Positions 26,398 through 34,857 of a DNA stretch of 64,000 bases are shown here, in pieces (the first letter of the stretch is position 1; each line of letters starts with the position of its first letter). Source of the DNA: Hymenobacter actinosclerus (GTDB lineage: Bacteria; Bacteroidota; Bacteroidia; Cytophagales; Hymenobacteraceae); the NCBI RefSeq assembly GCF_900111515.1, contig NZ_FOHS01000002.1:992001-1056000 (forward strand), in the 5' to 3' direction. The position numbers and the translations under genes were made by a program. The notes below the pieces were generated by a model. It was not told the DNA's origin, ran no database searches, and worked only from the letters and a program-made list of their open reading frames with translations.

Positions 26398-28560
26398 TTA
26401 ATCTGACTCGCTCAGCTTTTTGGCCAGCGGCGCGGGCACGCCGGCACTATTGAGCAGCCCACTAACGAGGCCCTGGCGCCAAAGAGTAAACACCGAGTAG
26501 CGCCGCTCACGCCCCGAGTGCATGTTACCGGGTTGCAGTGGCTGCCCAGGTTTACGGGGGTTGTTGTCGCGAATAAAAAGGCCGTTGATAACCGTGGTTT
26601 CCAGGCGGTGCAGCAGGCCGGGCTTGTTCTGGCGGTTGAGGCGCTGAAGCTTGAGGTCGGCGTAGCGGGCCTGCATGGTCCCGCGGGCCGCCTGCTGATC
26701 GAGCTGCATCCGGAAGCTGATGTGCTGAATCCGGCCGCGCCGGAAACGGATGCCGCGGGTAGGGATGGTCATGGAATTGAGCAGGGAAAGCGAGGCCGGC
26801 CCGAACGTGCCACTGATGGTGTGGCGGCCGGCCGGGTCGAGCATGTTGGCCCGTAGCTGCACCCGCATCCGGCACTGCCCCTGCAAAAGGGCGCTGGCCG
26901 TGCCCGTCAGCGGGCGGCGGGCACTCATCCGGGCCGGGTCGTTGCTCACATTGTGCAGGGTGCCCGCAAAATCGGTAATCTGAATAATGCCGGGGCGGGC
27001 CTCGCGGGGGGCACGGTATCGGCTCGTAATAGTGGCCCCCACTACCCGCAGCCGCTCCATGGCAAACCGGAACGGTACTTTTCGGAAGGCCTCGGGCGTC
27101 ACGTGCGATAGGTTGGGGTTCTGAGCAAACCGGCCGTCGCTCTGGGTGCTCACGCGGGGCCCGCTAACGGTCAGGCTAGTGGCCCGAAGCTCCTGTTGGT
27201 TGGCCGCCGCCCCGAAATCGAGGCCCGCCAGGCGCAGCTCGGGCACCTTTACCGTGAGGTGAGCCGCCTGGTGCCCTTTGCGCCGGGCCAGCGCCACCAC
27301 CGACATAGTGGGCAGCACCAGTACCCGGCGCAGCGTCAGCTGCTGCCGGCGCGTGTCGGCTTGCAGCTGGCTCCAGCTCAGGTGGTAGTAGGGGGCATCG
27401 AGGCTAAGCGTGGCCGGACCGGTGCGCAGCTGCCAGTGGCCGGCGTAGTAGATGCGGGGCACCGGGGTGCGGGGCAGCACCTGCAGGTGGTGGCCGGCCA
27501 GTTGCACCTGGGTTATGGTGGGTGCCTGGGGCAATCCGGCTACCCGTAACTGGCCCCCGCCCACCCAAATCGTGCTTAGCCGACACTCGCTTAGGTAGGG
27601 CGCCAGCAGCTCGTGCAGCGGCGGCGGGGGCGTAGCAGGCAGCGTGCAGGCCACCTCGGGCCGGCGCAGCCCCAGCGAATCGGCCCGGAAGCGGCCCCGG
27701 CTCAGGGCCGCCGCATCGAGGCCGGTGAGCGTGAGCTGGGGCAGCGTCAGGCGCAGGCGCAGGGCCGCGCTGCGTTGCGGGCCAATGGGCTGCGCCGGAT
27801 TCACCACCAGCGAATCGAGCACCAGCTGGCGGGCTTTGGTGGAGAAGCGCAGGCGGCGCAGATGCACCGCATGGCCGGGCACCCGAACGGCCAGCCCCTG
27901 GGCCCGGCCTGCCACGGTCGCCGCCCCGCCCACCCGGGCCGAATCGGACGTGCCATCAGCACTCAGGCGCAGGTCGCGCGCCGTCAGGTCGGCGTGGGCC
28001 AGGTTGATTTGGGGCTGGGTGGCGGGTCCGCAGCGGCCGTGCAGGTGGCGCACCGTGAGGTAGCCCAGCCGCAGGCCCGCGCCGGGCAGGCGGGCATAAA
28101 GTGGTTTGTCCGAACCGTCTCCGGCTGGCAGCGGGCCCAGCACTACGGCCAGCGAATCGAGCCGTATGCTATCTACTGGCACCTCCCGGCCCCGCAACAG
28201 CGCCCACAGGCCCAGCCCGCGCAGCCGAAGCTTGCCCAGCGCCAACTCGGCGGCCGGCAGCGAGTCGGTGGGCCCGGCCGCGCCGGTGGTAGTAAGATGC
28301 ACGGCCCGCAGCTCAACCCCGCGCTGCCACAGGCTGGTATGCAGCTGGCCTACCCGCAGCCGATAATGGCCGTGGCTGGCTGTGCTCACCTTTTCTTCGA
28401 GGGTACGGCGCAGCCAGGGGTCGAGCAGAAAGGTGGCGCCCAGCCAGGCTGCCAGCCCCAGCCCCAATAGCCCGGCCAGCAGCCACCGGCCCCAGGGGCG
28501 GCGCGGGGCGGGAGCCTTGGCGGCAACGGAGACGGGGCAGCAATGGCAGACACGGCCCAA
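26398..28560 (-). CDS. Large AsmA-like membrane-anchored protein (hypothetical)
   Basis: 720 residues, with a TTG start at 28558-28560 because a stop lies six codons upstream and no ATG precedes the anchor. One N-terminal helix (about 26-48, WLLAGLLGLGLAAWLGATFLL) is followed by a long beta-rich part with repeated L-x-L-x-x-L patterns such as LRLRLTLPQLTL. This resembles AsmA/DUF748-type proteins that bridge the envelope and move lipids. No specific domain can be named with confidence. A possible -7 element (TAATCTTT on the minus strand, 28588-28581) lies upstream. Confidence 0.65.
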   Translation of the reverse strand: MGRVCHCCPVSVAAKAPAPRRPWGRWLLAGLLGLGLAAWLGATFLLDPWLRRTLEEKVSTASHGHYRLRVGQLHTSLWQRGVELRAVHLTTTGAAGPTDSLPAAELALGKLRLRGLGLWALLRGREVPVDSIRLDSLAVVLGPLPAGDGSDKPLYARLPGAGLRLGYLTVRHLHGRCGPATQPQINLAHADLTARDLRLSADGTSDSARVGGAATVAGRAQGLAVRVPGHAVHLRRLRFSTKARQLVLDSLVVNPAQPIGPQRSAALRLRLTLPQLTLTGLDAAALSRGRFRADSLGLRRPEVACTLPATPPPPLHELLAPYLSECRLSTIWVGGGQLRVAGLPQAPTITQVQLAGHHLQVLPRTPVPRIYYAGHWQLRTGPATLSLDAPYYHLSWSQLQADTRRQQLTLRRVLVLPTMSVVALARRKGHQAAHLTVKVPELRLAGLDFGAAANQQELRATSLTVSGPRVSTQSDGRFAQNPNLSHVTPEAFRKVPFRFAMERLRVVGATITSRYRAPREARPGIIQITDFAGTLHNVSNDPARMSARRPLTGTASALLQGQCRMRVQLRANMLDPAGRHTISGTFGPASLSLLNSMTIPTRGIRFRRGRIQHISFRMQLDQQAARGTMQARYADLKLQRLNRQNKPGLLHRLETTVINGLFIRDNNPRKPGQPLQPGNMHSGRERRYSVFTLWRQGLVSGLLNSAGVPAPLAKKLSESD

Positions 28561-28747
28561 CTTACGAGGGTCGAGTTAGGAAAGATTATGCGACTCACTT
28601 TTCCTGAACCCCGCGCCGCTGCACTTGTTGTCTGCCTAAGCCCACAGGGCCATGCACACCCCGGCGGCCACCCGACTGTCGGCAGTTCTCCGTAGTATTG
28701 GGGGCCCGCTTTGCCCCCGACTGGCCGTGTTCTTACCTGCTTCGCCG

Positions 28748-29347
28748 ATGCTCGCCATAACCTCGCTGCTCAACCCGCAGAACGCCGACCGCATCAACTC
28801 CATTATCCGCAGCCTGGAAACCGAGTTCGGCCTTGATGACGTGCAGGCTACCCCCGACCCGCACATCACCTACCAGCTGGCGGGCGTGCGCAAGGGCGCG
28901 GCCCTGCGGCAGGTGCTGCGCGGCGTGGCCCGCAACACCAAGCCCTTCGTGGCCCACACCACCGGACTGGGCATTTTTCCGGGCCCCAACCCGGTTATCT
29001 ACATTCCGGTGCTGCGCTCCGATGCCCTCAATCAGCTCCATCACCGCATCCGGCAGGCCACCGCGCCGCTGTGTTTGCGCACCGATAAGTTCAGCGGGCC
29101 CGACTGCTGGCTGCCCCATATTTCGCTGGCCCTGCACGACACCACGCCCGAGCTGCTGGGTCCGGTGATGCAGTACCTCAATCAGCAAACCTTCGATTTA
29201 AAGCTGACCATCAGCAACCTGGCCATTTTGCGCCAGGAGGACGAAAAGTTTACAGCCGAGAAAATTCTGCCCTTCGAGGGCCATAAGCACGACCCAGCCC
29301 CATCGTTGTTCGACGCCGAAAACCAACCGCTTCCGGGCTGCAACTAG
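28748..29347 (+). CDS. 2H phosphoesterase (2'-5' RNA ligase-like)
   Basis: 199 residues. Two H-x-[TS] motifs of the 2H superfamily are present: PHITYQLAG and PHISLALHD, about 82 residues apart. The family includes RNA ligase/cyclic phosphodiesterases that act on 2'-5' or 2',3'-cyclic phosphates. The Met at 28748 is chosen because it begins the fold; the frame is open further upstream with unrelated sequence. It is a single gene, divergent from the AsmA-like gene. Confidence 0.8.
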   Translation: MLAITSLLNPQNADRINSIIRSLETEFGLDDVQATPDPHITYQLAGVRKGAALRQVLRGVARNTKPFVAHTTGLGIFPGPNPVIYIPVLRSDALNQLHHRIRQATAPLCLRTDKFSGPDCWLPHISLALHDTTPELLGPVMQYLNQQTFDLKLTISNLAILRQEDEKFTAEKILPFEGHKHDPAPSLFDAENQPLPGCN

Positions 29348-29450
29348 CTGGTCGGCAGTTTATTTGCCGGCACCCGCCCGCCAATTAACCCCGGGCGTGC
29401 AAAACTGCCCGCCAGCCCCGACCTTTGCCCTTCACCAACTTTCCTGCCCT

Positions 29451-29912
29451 ATGTACCCTACCCTGCTACTCATCCACTCCTGGTCGCGCTGGCTGGTGCT
29501 CATTTTTGGCCTGATTGCCATTTTCCGTGCCTTTTCGGGCTGGCAGAACCGCCGCCCCTACCTGGGCGCCGACAACGGCATGGCCGCTTCGTTCGTGGGC
29601 TCGATGCACCTGCAGCTGCTGCTGGGCCTGATTCTGTACTTCATCAGCCCGGTGGGCGCCAAGGCCTTCGAAACGGCCGGCAGCGCCGTCATGAAAGATG
29701 CGGGCAGCCGCTTTTTCGCCGTCGAGCACCTGGTAGGCATGCTCCTGGCCGTGGTCGTGGCGCAGGTTGGCCGCATCGTTTCGAAGAAAGCCGTTGACCC
29801 GGTCGTCAAGCACAGAAAGGCCTTCATCTGGTTCACGGTAGCGCTGGTTATTGTGCTGCTGATGATTCCGTGGGGTATCTGGAACCCGGCCCGGCCAATG
29901 TTCCGCTTTTAG
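29451..29912 (+). CDS. Four-TM membrane protein, cytochrome b-like (hypothetical)
   Basis: 153 residues with about four helices. Histidines recur near helix ends (IHSWSRWLVL, SMHLQLLLGL, VEHLVGMLLA), which could be haem ligands. Similar Bacteroidota proteins are sometimes labelled cytochrome b, but the activity is unknown. A GACCTTTG near 29421 (one mismatch) may be its -7 element. A strong terminator follows the stop. Confidence 0.65.
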   Translation: MYPTLLLIHSWSRWLVLIFGLIAIFRAFSGWQNRRPYLGADNGMAASFVGSMHLQLLLGLILYFISPVGAKAFETAGSAVMKDAGSRFFAVEHLVGMLLAVVVAQVGRIVSKKAVDPVVKHRKAFIWFTVALVIVLLMIPWGIWNPARPMFRF

Positions 29913-29944
29913 CGGCGCGGGCTTCGTTGCCTTTTAGCACCCGT

Positions 29945-29995
29945 GGCGCTCCGCGCCGGACTGCCCGCGGGTGGTCCGGCGCGGAGCGCCCGTTT
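29945..29995 (+). terminator. Intrinsic terminator with perfect 17-bp stem
   Basis: GGCGCTCCGCGCCGGAC (29945-29961) and its exact complement (29974-29990) enclose a 12-nt loop. CGTTTT follows. It ends the 29451-29912 transcript and shows that the next gene's open frame, which runs through it, must really start downstream. Confidence 0.8.
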
Positions 29996-30079
29996 TATCC
30001 GTTTGCTGGGCCAGTGCCCGGCCGGCGGTTTACTGCCCGGTTTTTGCGGCCGGGCCCGGATCTGGTTTCGTCTGTTAAG

Positions 30080-31114
30080 TTGCTGCTTTTGCGTTTCGTT
30101 GTTTTCTTCTGCCTGTTCTGCCTTTTTACCATCCCCGGTTTCAGCCAGCGCGGCCCCACGGCCGTGGCCCGTTCGGGCGAGGGAGTCCACGCCCTGCTCC
30201 GCCGTAACGGCCTGGCCGAGTCGCGGCACTTCCTGCAGTTTTTAAGCCTGAATCGGGGCCGCCTGACGGCCGGCAATGGCCTGATGGCGGGCCGCACCTA
30301 CCGCCTGCCGGCCCGCGGCAAGTCGGCAGCGGCCGCCCCGAAAGCGCCGGCCCGGGCCTCGGCCAGCAGCTCAGCTTCGGTGCTGCACGCGCCCATCTTC
30401 GGCCCCAAACACAGCCGGGTGCGGGTGCTCGACCGCTCGATGCGTGGGGCCGTGTACTACCTTTCGCCCGGCCATGGCGGCCCCGACCCCGGCGCCGTTG
30501 GCAAGTACGGCAAGCATCGGCTGGCCGAAGACGAGTACGCCTACGACGTAACCCTGCGCCTGGCCCGGGTGCTGATGGAGCACGGCGCCACGGTGTATAT
30601 GCTGATTCAGGACCCCAACGACGGCATCCGCGACGAGCAGTTTCTCAAAATCGACTACGACGAGCTGACGTATCCGCACCAGCGCATTCCGCTCAACCAG
30701 CTGGCCCGCCTGCGCCAGCGCATCGCGCAGGCCAACCAACTGCACGCCCGCCACAAGGGCGCCTACCAGCGGCTGTTGTCGCTGCACGTCGACAGCCGCA
30801 GCCAGGGCCAGAAAATCGACGTGTTCTTCTACCACCACGCCAACAGCGCGGCCGGTTTGCGCACGGCCCGCAGCATCCACCGGGTATTCACCAACCGCTA
30901 CGCCCGCGCCCAGCCCAACCGCCCCTACTCGGGCAACGTGCTGCCCCGCAGCTCGCTCTACGAGGTGCGCACCAGCCACGCCCCGGCCGTATTTATGGAG
31001 CTGGGCAACATCCACAACTCCCGCGACCAGCCCCGCTTCCTGCTCCCCGACAACCGCCAGGCCCTCGCCAACTGGATTTACGAGGGCCTGCGGGCGGATT
31101 TCAAGGGGCGCTGA
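30080..31114 (+). CDS. N-acetylmuramoyl-L-alanine amidase (Amidase_3)
   Basis: About 344 residues. The start is uncertain: TTG at 30080 gives the signal LLLLRFVVFFCLFCLFTIPG, and GTG at 30014 is an alternative. The open frame reaches back to 29870, but that part crosses the terminator at 29945. A LysM-like segment (GVHALLRRNG to RTYRLPAR) precedes the zinc amidase domain, with YYLSPGHGGPDPGAVGK, then the Glu in LAEDEYAYDV, LSLHVDS and the catalytic FMELGNIHNSRD. The enzyme cleaves the amide bond between muramic acid and the stem peptide, probably in daughter-cell separation or wall turnover. Confidence 0.82.
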   Translation: MLLLRFVVFFCLFCLFTIPGFSQRGPTAVARSGEGVHALLRRNGLAESRHFLQFLSLNRGRLTAGNGLMAGRTYRLPARGKSAAAAPKAPARASASSSASVLHAPIFGPKHSRVRVLDRSMRGAVYYLSPGHGGPDPGAVGKYGKHRLAEDEYAYDVTLRLARVLMEHGATVYMLIQDPNDGIRDEQFLKIDYDELTYPHQRIPLNQLARLRQRIAQANQLHARHKGAYQRLLSLHVDSRSQGQKIDVFFYHHANSAAGLRTARSIHRVFTNRYARAQPNRPYSGNVLPRSSLYEVRTSHAPAVFMELGNIHNSRDQPRFLLPDNRQALANWIYEGLRADFKGR

Positions 31115-31134
31115 GTTGCCTTTGTTCGATTGCT

Positions 31135-31224
31135 AGCCGGGAGTCCCAGGGCTGAAGCCCTGGGACGTAGCGGGTCAGCCGAAACGCTGATTAGCCCAGG
31201 GCTTCAGCCCTGGGACTCCCGGCT
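31135..31224. repeat. REP-like double hairpin
   Basis: Positions 31135-31164 and 31195-31224 are perfect 30-bp inverted repeats. Each arm also contains its own hairpin, CCCAGGGCT with AGCCCTGGG around GA or TC. The unit can therefore fold as one long stem or as two small stems, like a paired REP. It fills the gap between two converging genes. Confidence 0.75.
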
Positions 31225-31234
31225 GGCAGCTAAC

Positions 31235-31576
31235 CTACGGATTCATCAGCAGGAACAGCAGATTGTGGTACAGGATGCCCTGTTCGCCGTCGTGGATGCC
31301 GTCGAGGCCGGCGTCTTCGAGCAGGGCTTCCACTTCTTCGTAGTCGCGCAGGAAGTCGGTTTCGGGCTCCAGCTCGCCTGGGATGAGCGTGTGGGTGAGG
31401 TAGCGGCGCTGGGACTCGATGGTGATGTAGAGCTTCTGGTGCTCGGTTTGGGCGATGAGCAGGGCAGGGCAGGGAATCAGGATTTCGTCGCCGTCCTCAT
31501 CCTCGCCGCGGGTGTAGACAATGGTTTTTTCGGCGTCGGCGGTGTGCTGGAGGAAGGTGTAGGTGTCGAGGGACAT
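31235..31576 (-). CDS. Small acidic hypothetical protein
   Basis: 113 residues, very acidic (TRGEDEDGDEILIP, DYEEVEALLEDAGLDG), no signal peptide or helix. I recognise no family. A near-consensus -7 element (TACCTTGG on the minus strand near 31611) lies upstream. It is divergent from the trans-sulfuration gene. Confidence 0.6.
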   Translation of the reverse strand: MSLDTYTFLQHTADAEKTIVYTRGEDEDGDEILIPCPALLIAQTEHQKLYITIESQRRYLTHTLIPGELEPETDFLRDYEEVEALLEDAGLDGIHDGEQGILYHNLLFLLMNP

Positions 31577-31662
31577 AGCGCAGCGGAGAGGGTCGGTGGT
31601 AGTCCAAGGTACGTGGTTGGGGCCGGAAATGATGGGTTTTCGGGGAAGGTTAACAGAATCGG

Positions 31663-31670
31663 TACCTTTG
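31663..31670 (+). promoter_or_regulatory. -7 element for the PLP enzyme gene
   Basis: TACCTTTG, exact to TAnnTTTG, 43 bp before the ATG at 31713. The -33 region has only a T-run (31637-31640). Confidence 0.55.
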
Positions 31671-31712
31671 GGCTACCCACAATTCCTTCCCACCCTTCTT
31701 TTCTCACCCCCC

Positions 31713-33023
31713 ATGACCAACCCCACCGACCACGCCCACATTGGCGGCCAGCGCCTGAACCCCGAGAGCCTGATGATGAGCTACGGCTACACGCCGGCCT
31801 GGAGCGAGGGCGCCATCAAGCCCCCGATTTTCCAGACGTCCACGTTCGTGTTCAAGAATGCCGAGGAGGGCAAGGCCTTCTTCGAGCTGGCCTACGGATT
31901 GCGTCAGCAGGGCCCCGATGAGGAAATGGGCCTCATCTACTCCCGCCTCAACAACCCCAGCCTCGAAATCCTCGAAAACCGCCTCACCCTCTGGGACGAA
32001 GCCGAGGAGGCCGCCACCTTCGCCTCGGGCATGGCCGCCATCAGCACCACCCTGCTGGCCCTGCTGCAGCCCGGCGATGTAGTACTGCACTCCGAGCCCG
32101 TGTATGGCGGCTCCGATTACTTCCTGAAAAATGTGCTGCGCAAGTTCGGCATTGAGGCCGTGGGCTTTCGGCCCAGCGCCAGCCCCGAAGAAATGCAGGC
32201 CCAGGCCGCCGCTATTGCCCCCGGCCGTTTGGCCATGGTGTACGTCGAGACGCCCGCCAACCCTACCAACCACCTCATCGACCTCGACGCCTGCTCCGCC
32301 CTGGCCCGCCAGTACAGCACGCCCGACAAGCCCGTGCGCTTCGTGGTCGATAACACCTTCCTAGGGCCCGTGTTCCAGCACCCGCTCAAGCACGGCGCCG
32401 ACGTGGTGCTGTACTCGGCCACCAAGTTTCTGGGCGGCCACTCCGATTTGATTGCCGGCGCCGCGCTCAGCAGCCACGCCCTGATGAAGGAAATCAAGGC
32501 CATGCGCACGTTCATGGGCACCATGTGCGACCCCAACACCGGCTGGATGCTGATGCGCAGCCTCGAAACGCTGAAGCTGCGCATGGAACGCGCCGCCCAA
32601 TCGGCCCAGGTAATTGCCGACTGGCTGCGCGAGCACCCGCTGGTCGAGCGCACGCATTACCTCACCCACCTCGAAGGCAACCCCGTGCAGCAGGATATTT
32701 ACCGCCGCCAGTGTCTCTCGCCGGGCTCCATGATTTCGTTCGACATCAAGGGTGGCGAGGCCGAAGCCTTCCGCTTCCTCAACGCCCTCAAGCTCATCAA
32801 GCTGGCCGTGAGCCTGGGCGGCACCGAAAGCCTGGCCGAGCACCCCGGCACCATGACCCACTCCGACATCACGCTGGAAGACCAGAAGGAAATGGGCATC
32901 ACCCCCCAAATGATTCGCCTGAGCATCGGCGTGGAAGACCCCCAGGATTTGATGTTGGACTTGGGTCAGGCCTTTGAAGCCGTGGGCGTGCCCAAGGAGG
33001 TGCGGGTGGCAGAAATGGCGTAA
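31713..33023 (+). CDS. Cys/Met metabolism PLP enzyme (cystathionine gamma-synthase / methionine gamma-lyase family)
   Basis: 436 residues. The PLP Lys is K238 in YSATKFLGGHSDLIAGA. Other family motifs are YSRLNNPSLEILENRLTL, FASGMAAISTTLLALL and the closing LAVSLGGTESLAEHPGTMTH. Enzymes of this fold form or break C-S bonds of cystathionine, methionine or homocysteine. The exact reaction cannot be set from sequence. The insert LAYGLRQQGPDEEMGLIYS is longer than in E. coli MetB and typical of a Bacteroidota/Alphaproteobacteria clade. The ATG at 31713 follows the promoter; the frame continues upstream without meaning. Confidence 0.9.
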   Translation: MTNPTDHAHIGGQRLNPESLMMSYGYTPAWSEGAIKPPIFQTSTFVFKNAEEGKAFFELAYGLRQQGPDEEMGLIYSRLNNPSLEILENRLTLWDEAEEAATFASGMAAISTTLLALLQPGDVVLHSEPVYGGSDYFLKNVLRKFGIEAVGFRPSASPEEMQAQAAAIAPGRLAMVYVETPANPTNHLIDLDACSALARQYSTPDKPVRFVVDNTFLGPVFQHPLKHGADVVLYSATKFLGGHSDLIAGAALSSHALMKEIKAMRTFMGTMCDPNTGWMLMRSLETLKLRMERAAQSAQVIADWLREHPLVERTHYLTHLEGNPVQQDIYRRQCLSPGSMISFDIKGGEAEAFRFLNALKLIKLAVSLGGTESLAEHPGTMTHSDITLEDQKEMGITPQMIRLSIGVEDPQDLMLDLGQAFEAVGVPKEVRVAEMA

Positions 33024-33065
33024 TCCGCCGGCCTCTCTGGTACTTAACGTACCCTGGTTCCTCGT

Positions 33066-33116
33066 TAAACAATTTGGGCCTAAACAATTTAAAATTGTTT
33101 AGGCCCAAATTGTTTA
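33066..33116. promoter_or_regulatory. Near-perfect 51-bp palindrome with four TAAACAATTT sites
   Basis: Arms 33066-33090 and 33092-33116 are exact reverse complements (25 of 25) around one central A. Each arm carries two copies of TAAACAATTT separated by GGGCC, giving four sites. It is AT-rich against a GC-rich background. It lies 42 bp after the PLP enzyme gene and 29 bp before the HTH gene, so it may be an operator or a terminator. Confidence 0.65.
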
Positions 33117-33145
33117 GGTTCACTAACGCACTCCAATCCTCTATC

Positions 33146-33709
33146 ATGGATACGCTCCCACATCGCACGCGCCTTAGGCTTTCGCAGGAAATGATGGCCG
33201 ACTGGCTGGGCGTGCCCCGGTCGAGTCTGGCCCTAACGGAGCGGGGCTATCAATCGACTACCACGGCTATGGGGGTGCAGCAGACGCGCCTAATGCTGGC
33301 CGTCCAGGGCCTCGTGTACGACGGCGCAGGGGGCAGCTTCCCAGCCCCGTTGGCTCTGCCCGAACCGTTACCGGATGCGAAAGAGCTGGAGTACCGTCTG
33401 CGCCAGTGTCGGGCGAAGATGCAGCACCTGGAGTTACAGCTGACCATCCTGCACCGTCGGGCCGACCCATACTTGGCCCGATTGGCGGCGGTGCCAGCCC
33501 TGCGGGCTTACCCCGGCCCCGTCGCAAACCCGGAGGATGAAGCCGATTGGCTGACCATTTTTGAGCTGGAGGCCCGCAAGCAGCTCCGCGAGAAGTGCGG
33601 AGCCACGGCCCGGCTGCTGCTCGAAGCCCGCCTCGCCGGCCTGCAGCGCGAAGCCGAGGTGTTGGCCGAAGCACTGACCTCCTCTACCGCCCCAGAGCCG
33701 CTTCCGTAA
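33146..33709 (+). CDS. Helix-turn-helix DNA-binding protein with C-terminal coiled coil
   Basis: 187 residues. An N-terminal XRE-like HTH (about 5-45) is visible in LRLSQEMMADWLGVPRSSLALTE, and a charged helical part follows (ELEYRLRQCRAKMQHLELQL, then residues 130-180). No enzymatic domain is seen. The start at 33146 is preferred over 33074, which would translate through the palindrome. The palindrome 29 bp upstream is a natural operator candidate for this protein (inference). Confidence 0.65.
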   Translation: MDTLPHRTRLRLSQEMMADWLGVPRSSLALTERGYQSTTTAMGVQQTRLMLAVQGLVYDGAGGSFPAPLALPEPLPDAKELEYRLRQCRAKMQHLELQLTILHRRADPYLARLAAVPALRAYPGPVANPEDEADWLTIFELEARKQLREKCGATARLLLEARLAGLQREAEVLAEALTSSTAPEPLP

Positions 33710-33763
33710 CCCACGCCGCCCTGCTTGTGCTCCGGCAGCAACGCCCCCGAGAATATAGGCAAA

Positions 33764-33794
33764 AGGCCTGCTGCTGAAGTTCAGTGGCGGGCCT
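33764..33794. terminator. Probable terminator after the HTH gene
   Basis: AGGCCTGCTGCTGAA (33764-33778) pairs imperfectly with TTCAGTGGCGGGCCT (33780-33794), flanked by AAAA and GTTTGT. The stem resembles the stronger one at 34803-34838. Confidence 0.5.
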
Positions 33795-33851
33795 GTTTGT
33801 ATGGGTCCTCAATTCGAGTAGATTTACAGCTGAACCCCGTAATCTTCTCTT

Positions 33852-34778
33852 ATGCAGCCGACTCCTACCGTTAACAGTACTCAGGAGCTTGAGTTACTAC
33901 CTCCAGCGCATAGTTCGGCGCCTGTACCTACCCCGGCTGCTACGACGCACGGCTCGGCCCACTGCCTGAACTGCGGCCACACGGTGCCCGACCGGTTTTG
34001 CGGGCGGTGCGGGCAGGACGCCCACCACACCCACCGGCTCACGATGGCCGACATGCTGCACGACATTCCACACTCCATCTGGCACATCGATAAGGGCATT
34101 CTGTACACGTTGAAGACGATGATTTTCCGGCCCGGCCACACCATCCGGGAGTACTTGGCGGGCAAGCGCATCGACCATTTCCGGCCCCTGTCGCTGCTCC
34201 TCATCATCACCAGCACACTAGCGCTTTTGACATCGGTGCTGCACATAAGCGCCGCTCCTCGCGAGCCAGGTATTCCTGACAGCGTGTGGCAGATGCAGGA
34301 GATAATACTGACAGTTTACACCAAGTACATAAGCTGGTTCCATCTGGCCATGGTACCGGTTATGGCCCTATTCGCCCGCTTATTTCTGCGGCGTGGCGGG
34401 TTTAATTACGCCGAATGTCTGATTATCGCGGCGTTTTTAACGGCTATCCTCAACTTCTTCGCCCTGCTGTTTCTACCTGTTACCTACACTTTTTCTGGCA
34501 CCCTACTAGTGCTGAAATCTAATCTTGTATTAGGAGCCTTATCCTACGCCTACGCCGCTTGGGCGTATGGGAGAATGCTTTCCCATACTAAAATGAACTG
34601 GCTGGGCCGCCTATGGCGCGGCTTTGCCTCTTACGCTCTGGGCCATGTGGTTTCTTTTCTTATGCTCTATGCCCTCGTTTTTGCTCTCAACTGGTCTACT
34701 TTCAAGAAAGCCTTACAGCTAGAGAAACAACAGCAAGCTCAAAGCCAGCAACAAGATACCCCGCCCAGGACGCAGTAA
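33852..34778 (+). CDS. DUF3667 zinc-ribbon membrane protein
   Basis: 308 residues. The zinc ribbon CLNCGHTVPDRFCGRCGQ (about 38-55) is followed by HRLTMADMLHDIPHSIWHID and RPGHTIREYLAGKR, the core of DUF3667. About five transmembrane helices fill residues 112-290, and the tail is Gln-rich. This family is frequent in Bacteroidota and its function is unknown. Confidence 0.85.
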   Translation: MQPTPTVNSTQELELLPPAHSSAPVPTPAATTHGSAHCLNCGHTVPDRFCGRCGQDAHHTHRLTMADMLHDIPHSIWHIDKGILYTLKTMIFRPGHTIREYLAGKRIDHFRPLSLLLIITSTLALLTSVLHISAAPREPGIPDSVWQMQEIILTVYTKYISWFHLAMVPVMALFARLFLRRGGFNYAECLIIAAFLTAILNFFALLFLPVTYTFSGTLLVLKSNLVLGALSYAYAAWAYGRMLSHTKMNWLGRLWRGFASYALGHVVSFLMLYALVFALNWSTFKKALQLEKQQQAQSQQQDTPPRTQ

Positions 34779-34802
34779 TAGCAGCCAGCTTACCACTAAC
34801 GC

Positions 34803-34838
34803 AAAGAGCCCGCCGCTGAATCCAGTGGCGGGCTCTTT
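34803..34838. terminator. Bidirectional intrinsic terminator
   Basis: AAAGAGCCCGCC (34803-34814) pairs exactly with GGCGGGCTCTTT (34827-34838); the inner loop is GCTGAATCCAGT. It separates the converging DUF3667 and deoxyhypusine-synthase-like genes. Confidence 0.85.
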
Positions 34839-34857
34839 ACTAAGCATTAAGCGGCAA

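Noticed and set aside
29870..30079. Upstream extension of the Amidase_3 frame
   Set aside because: It overlaps the previous gene and runs through the strong terminator at 29945-29995.
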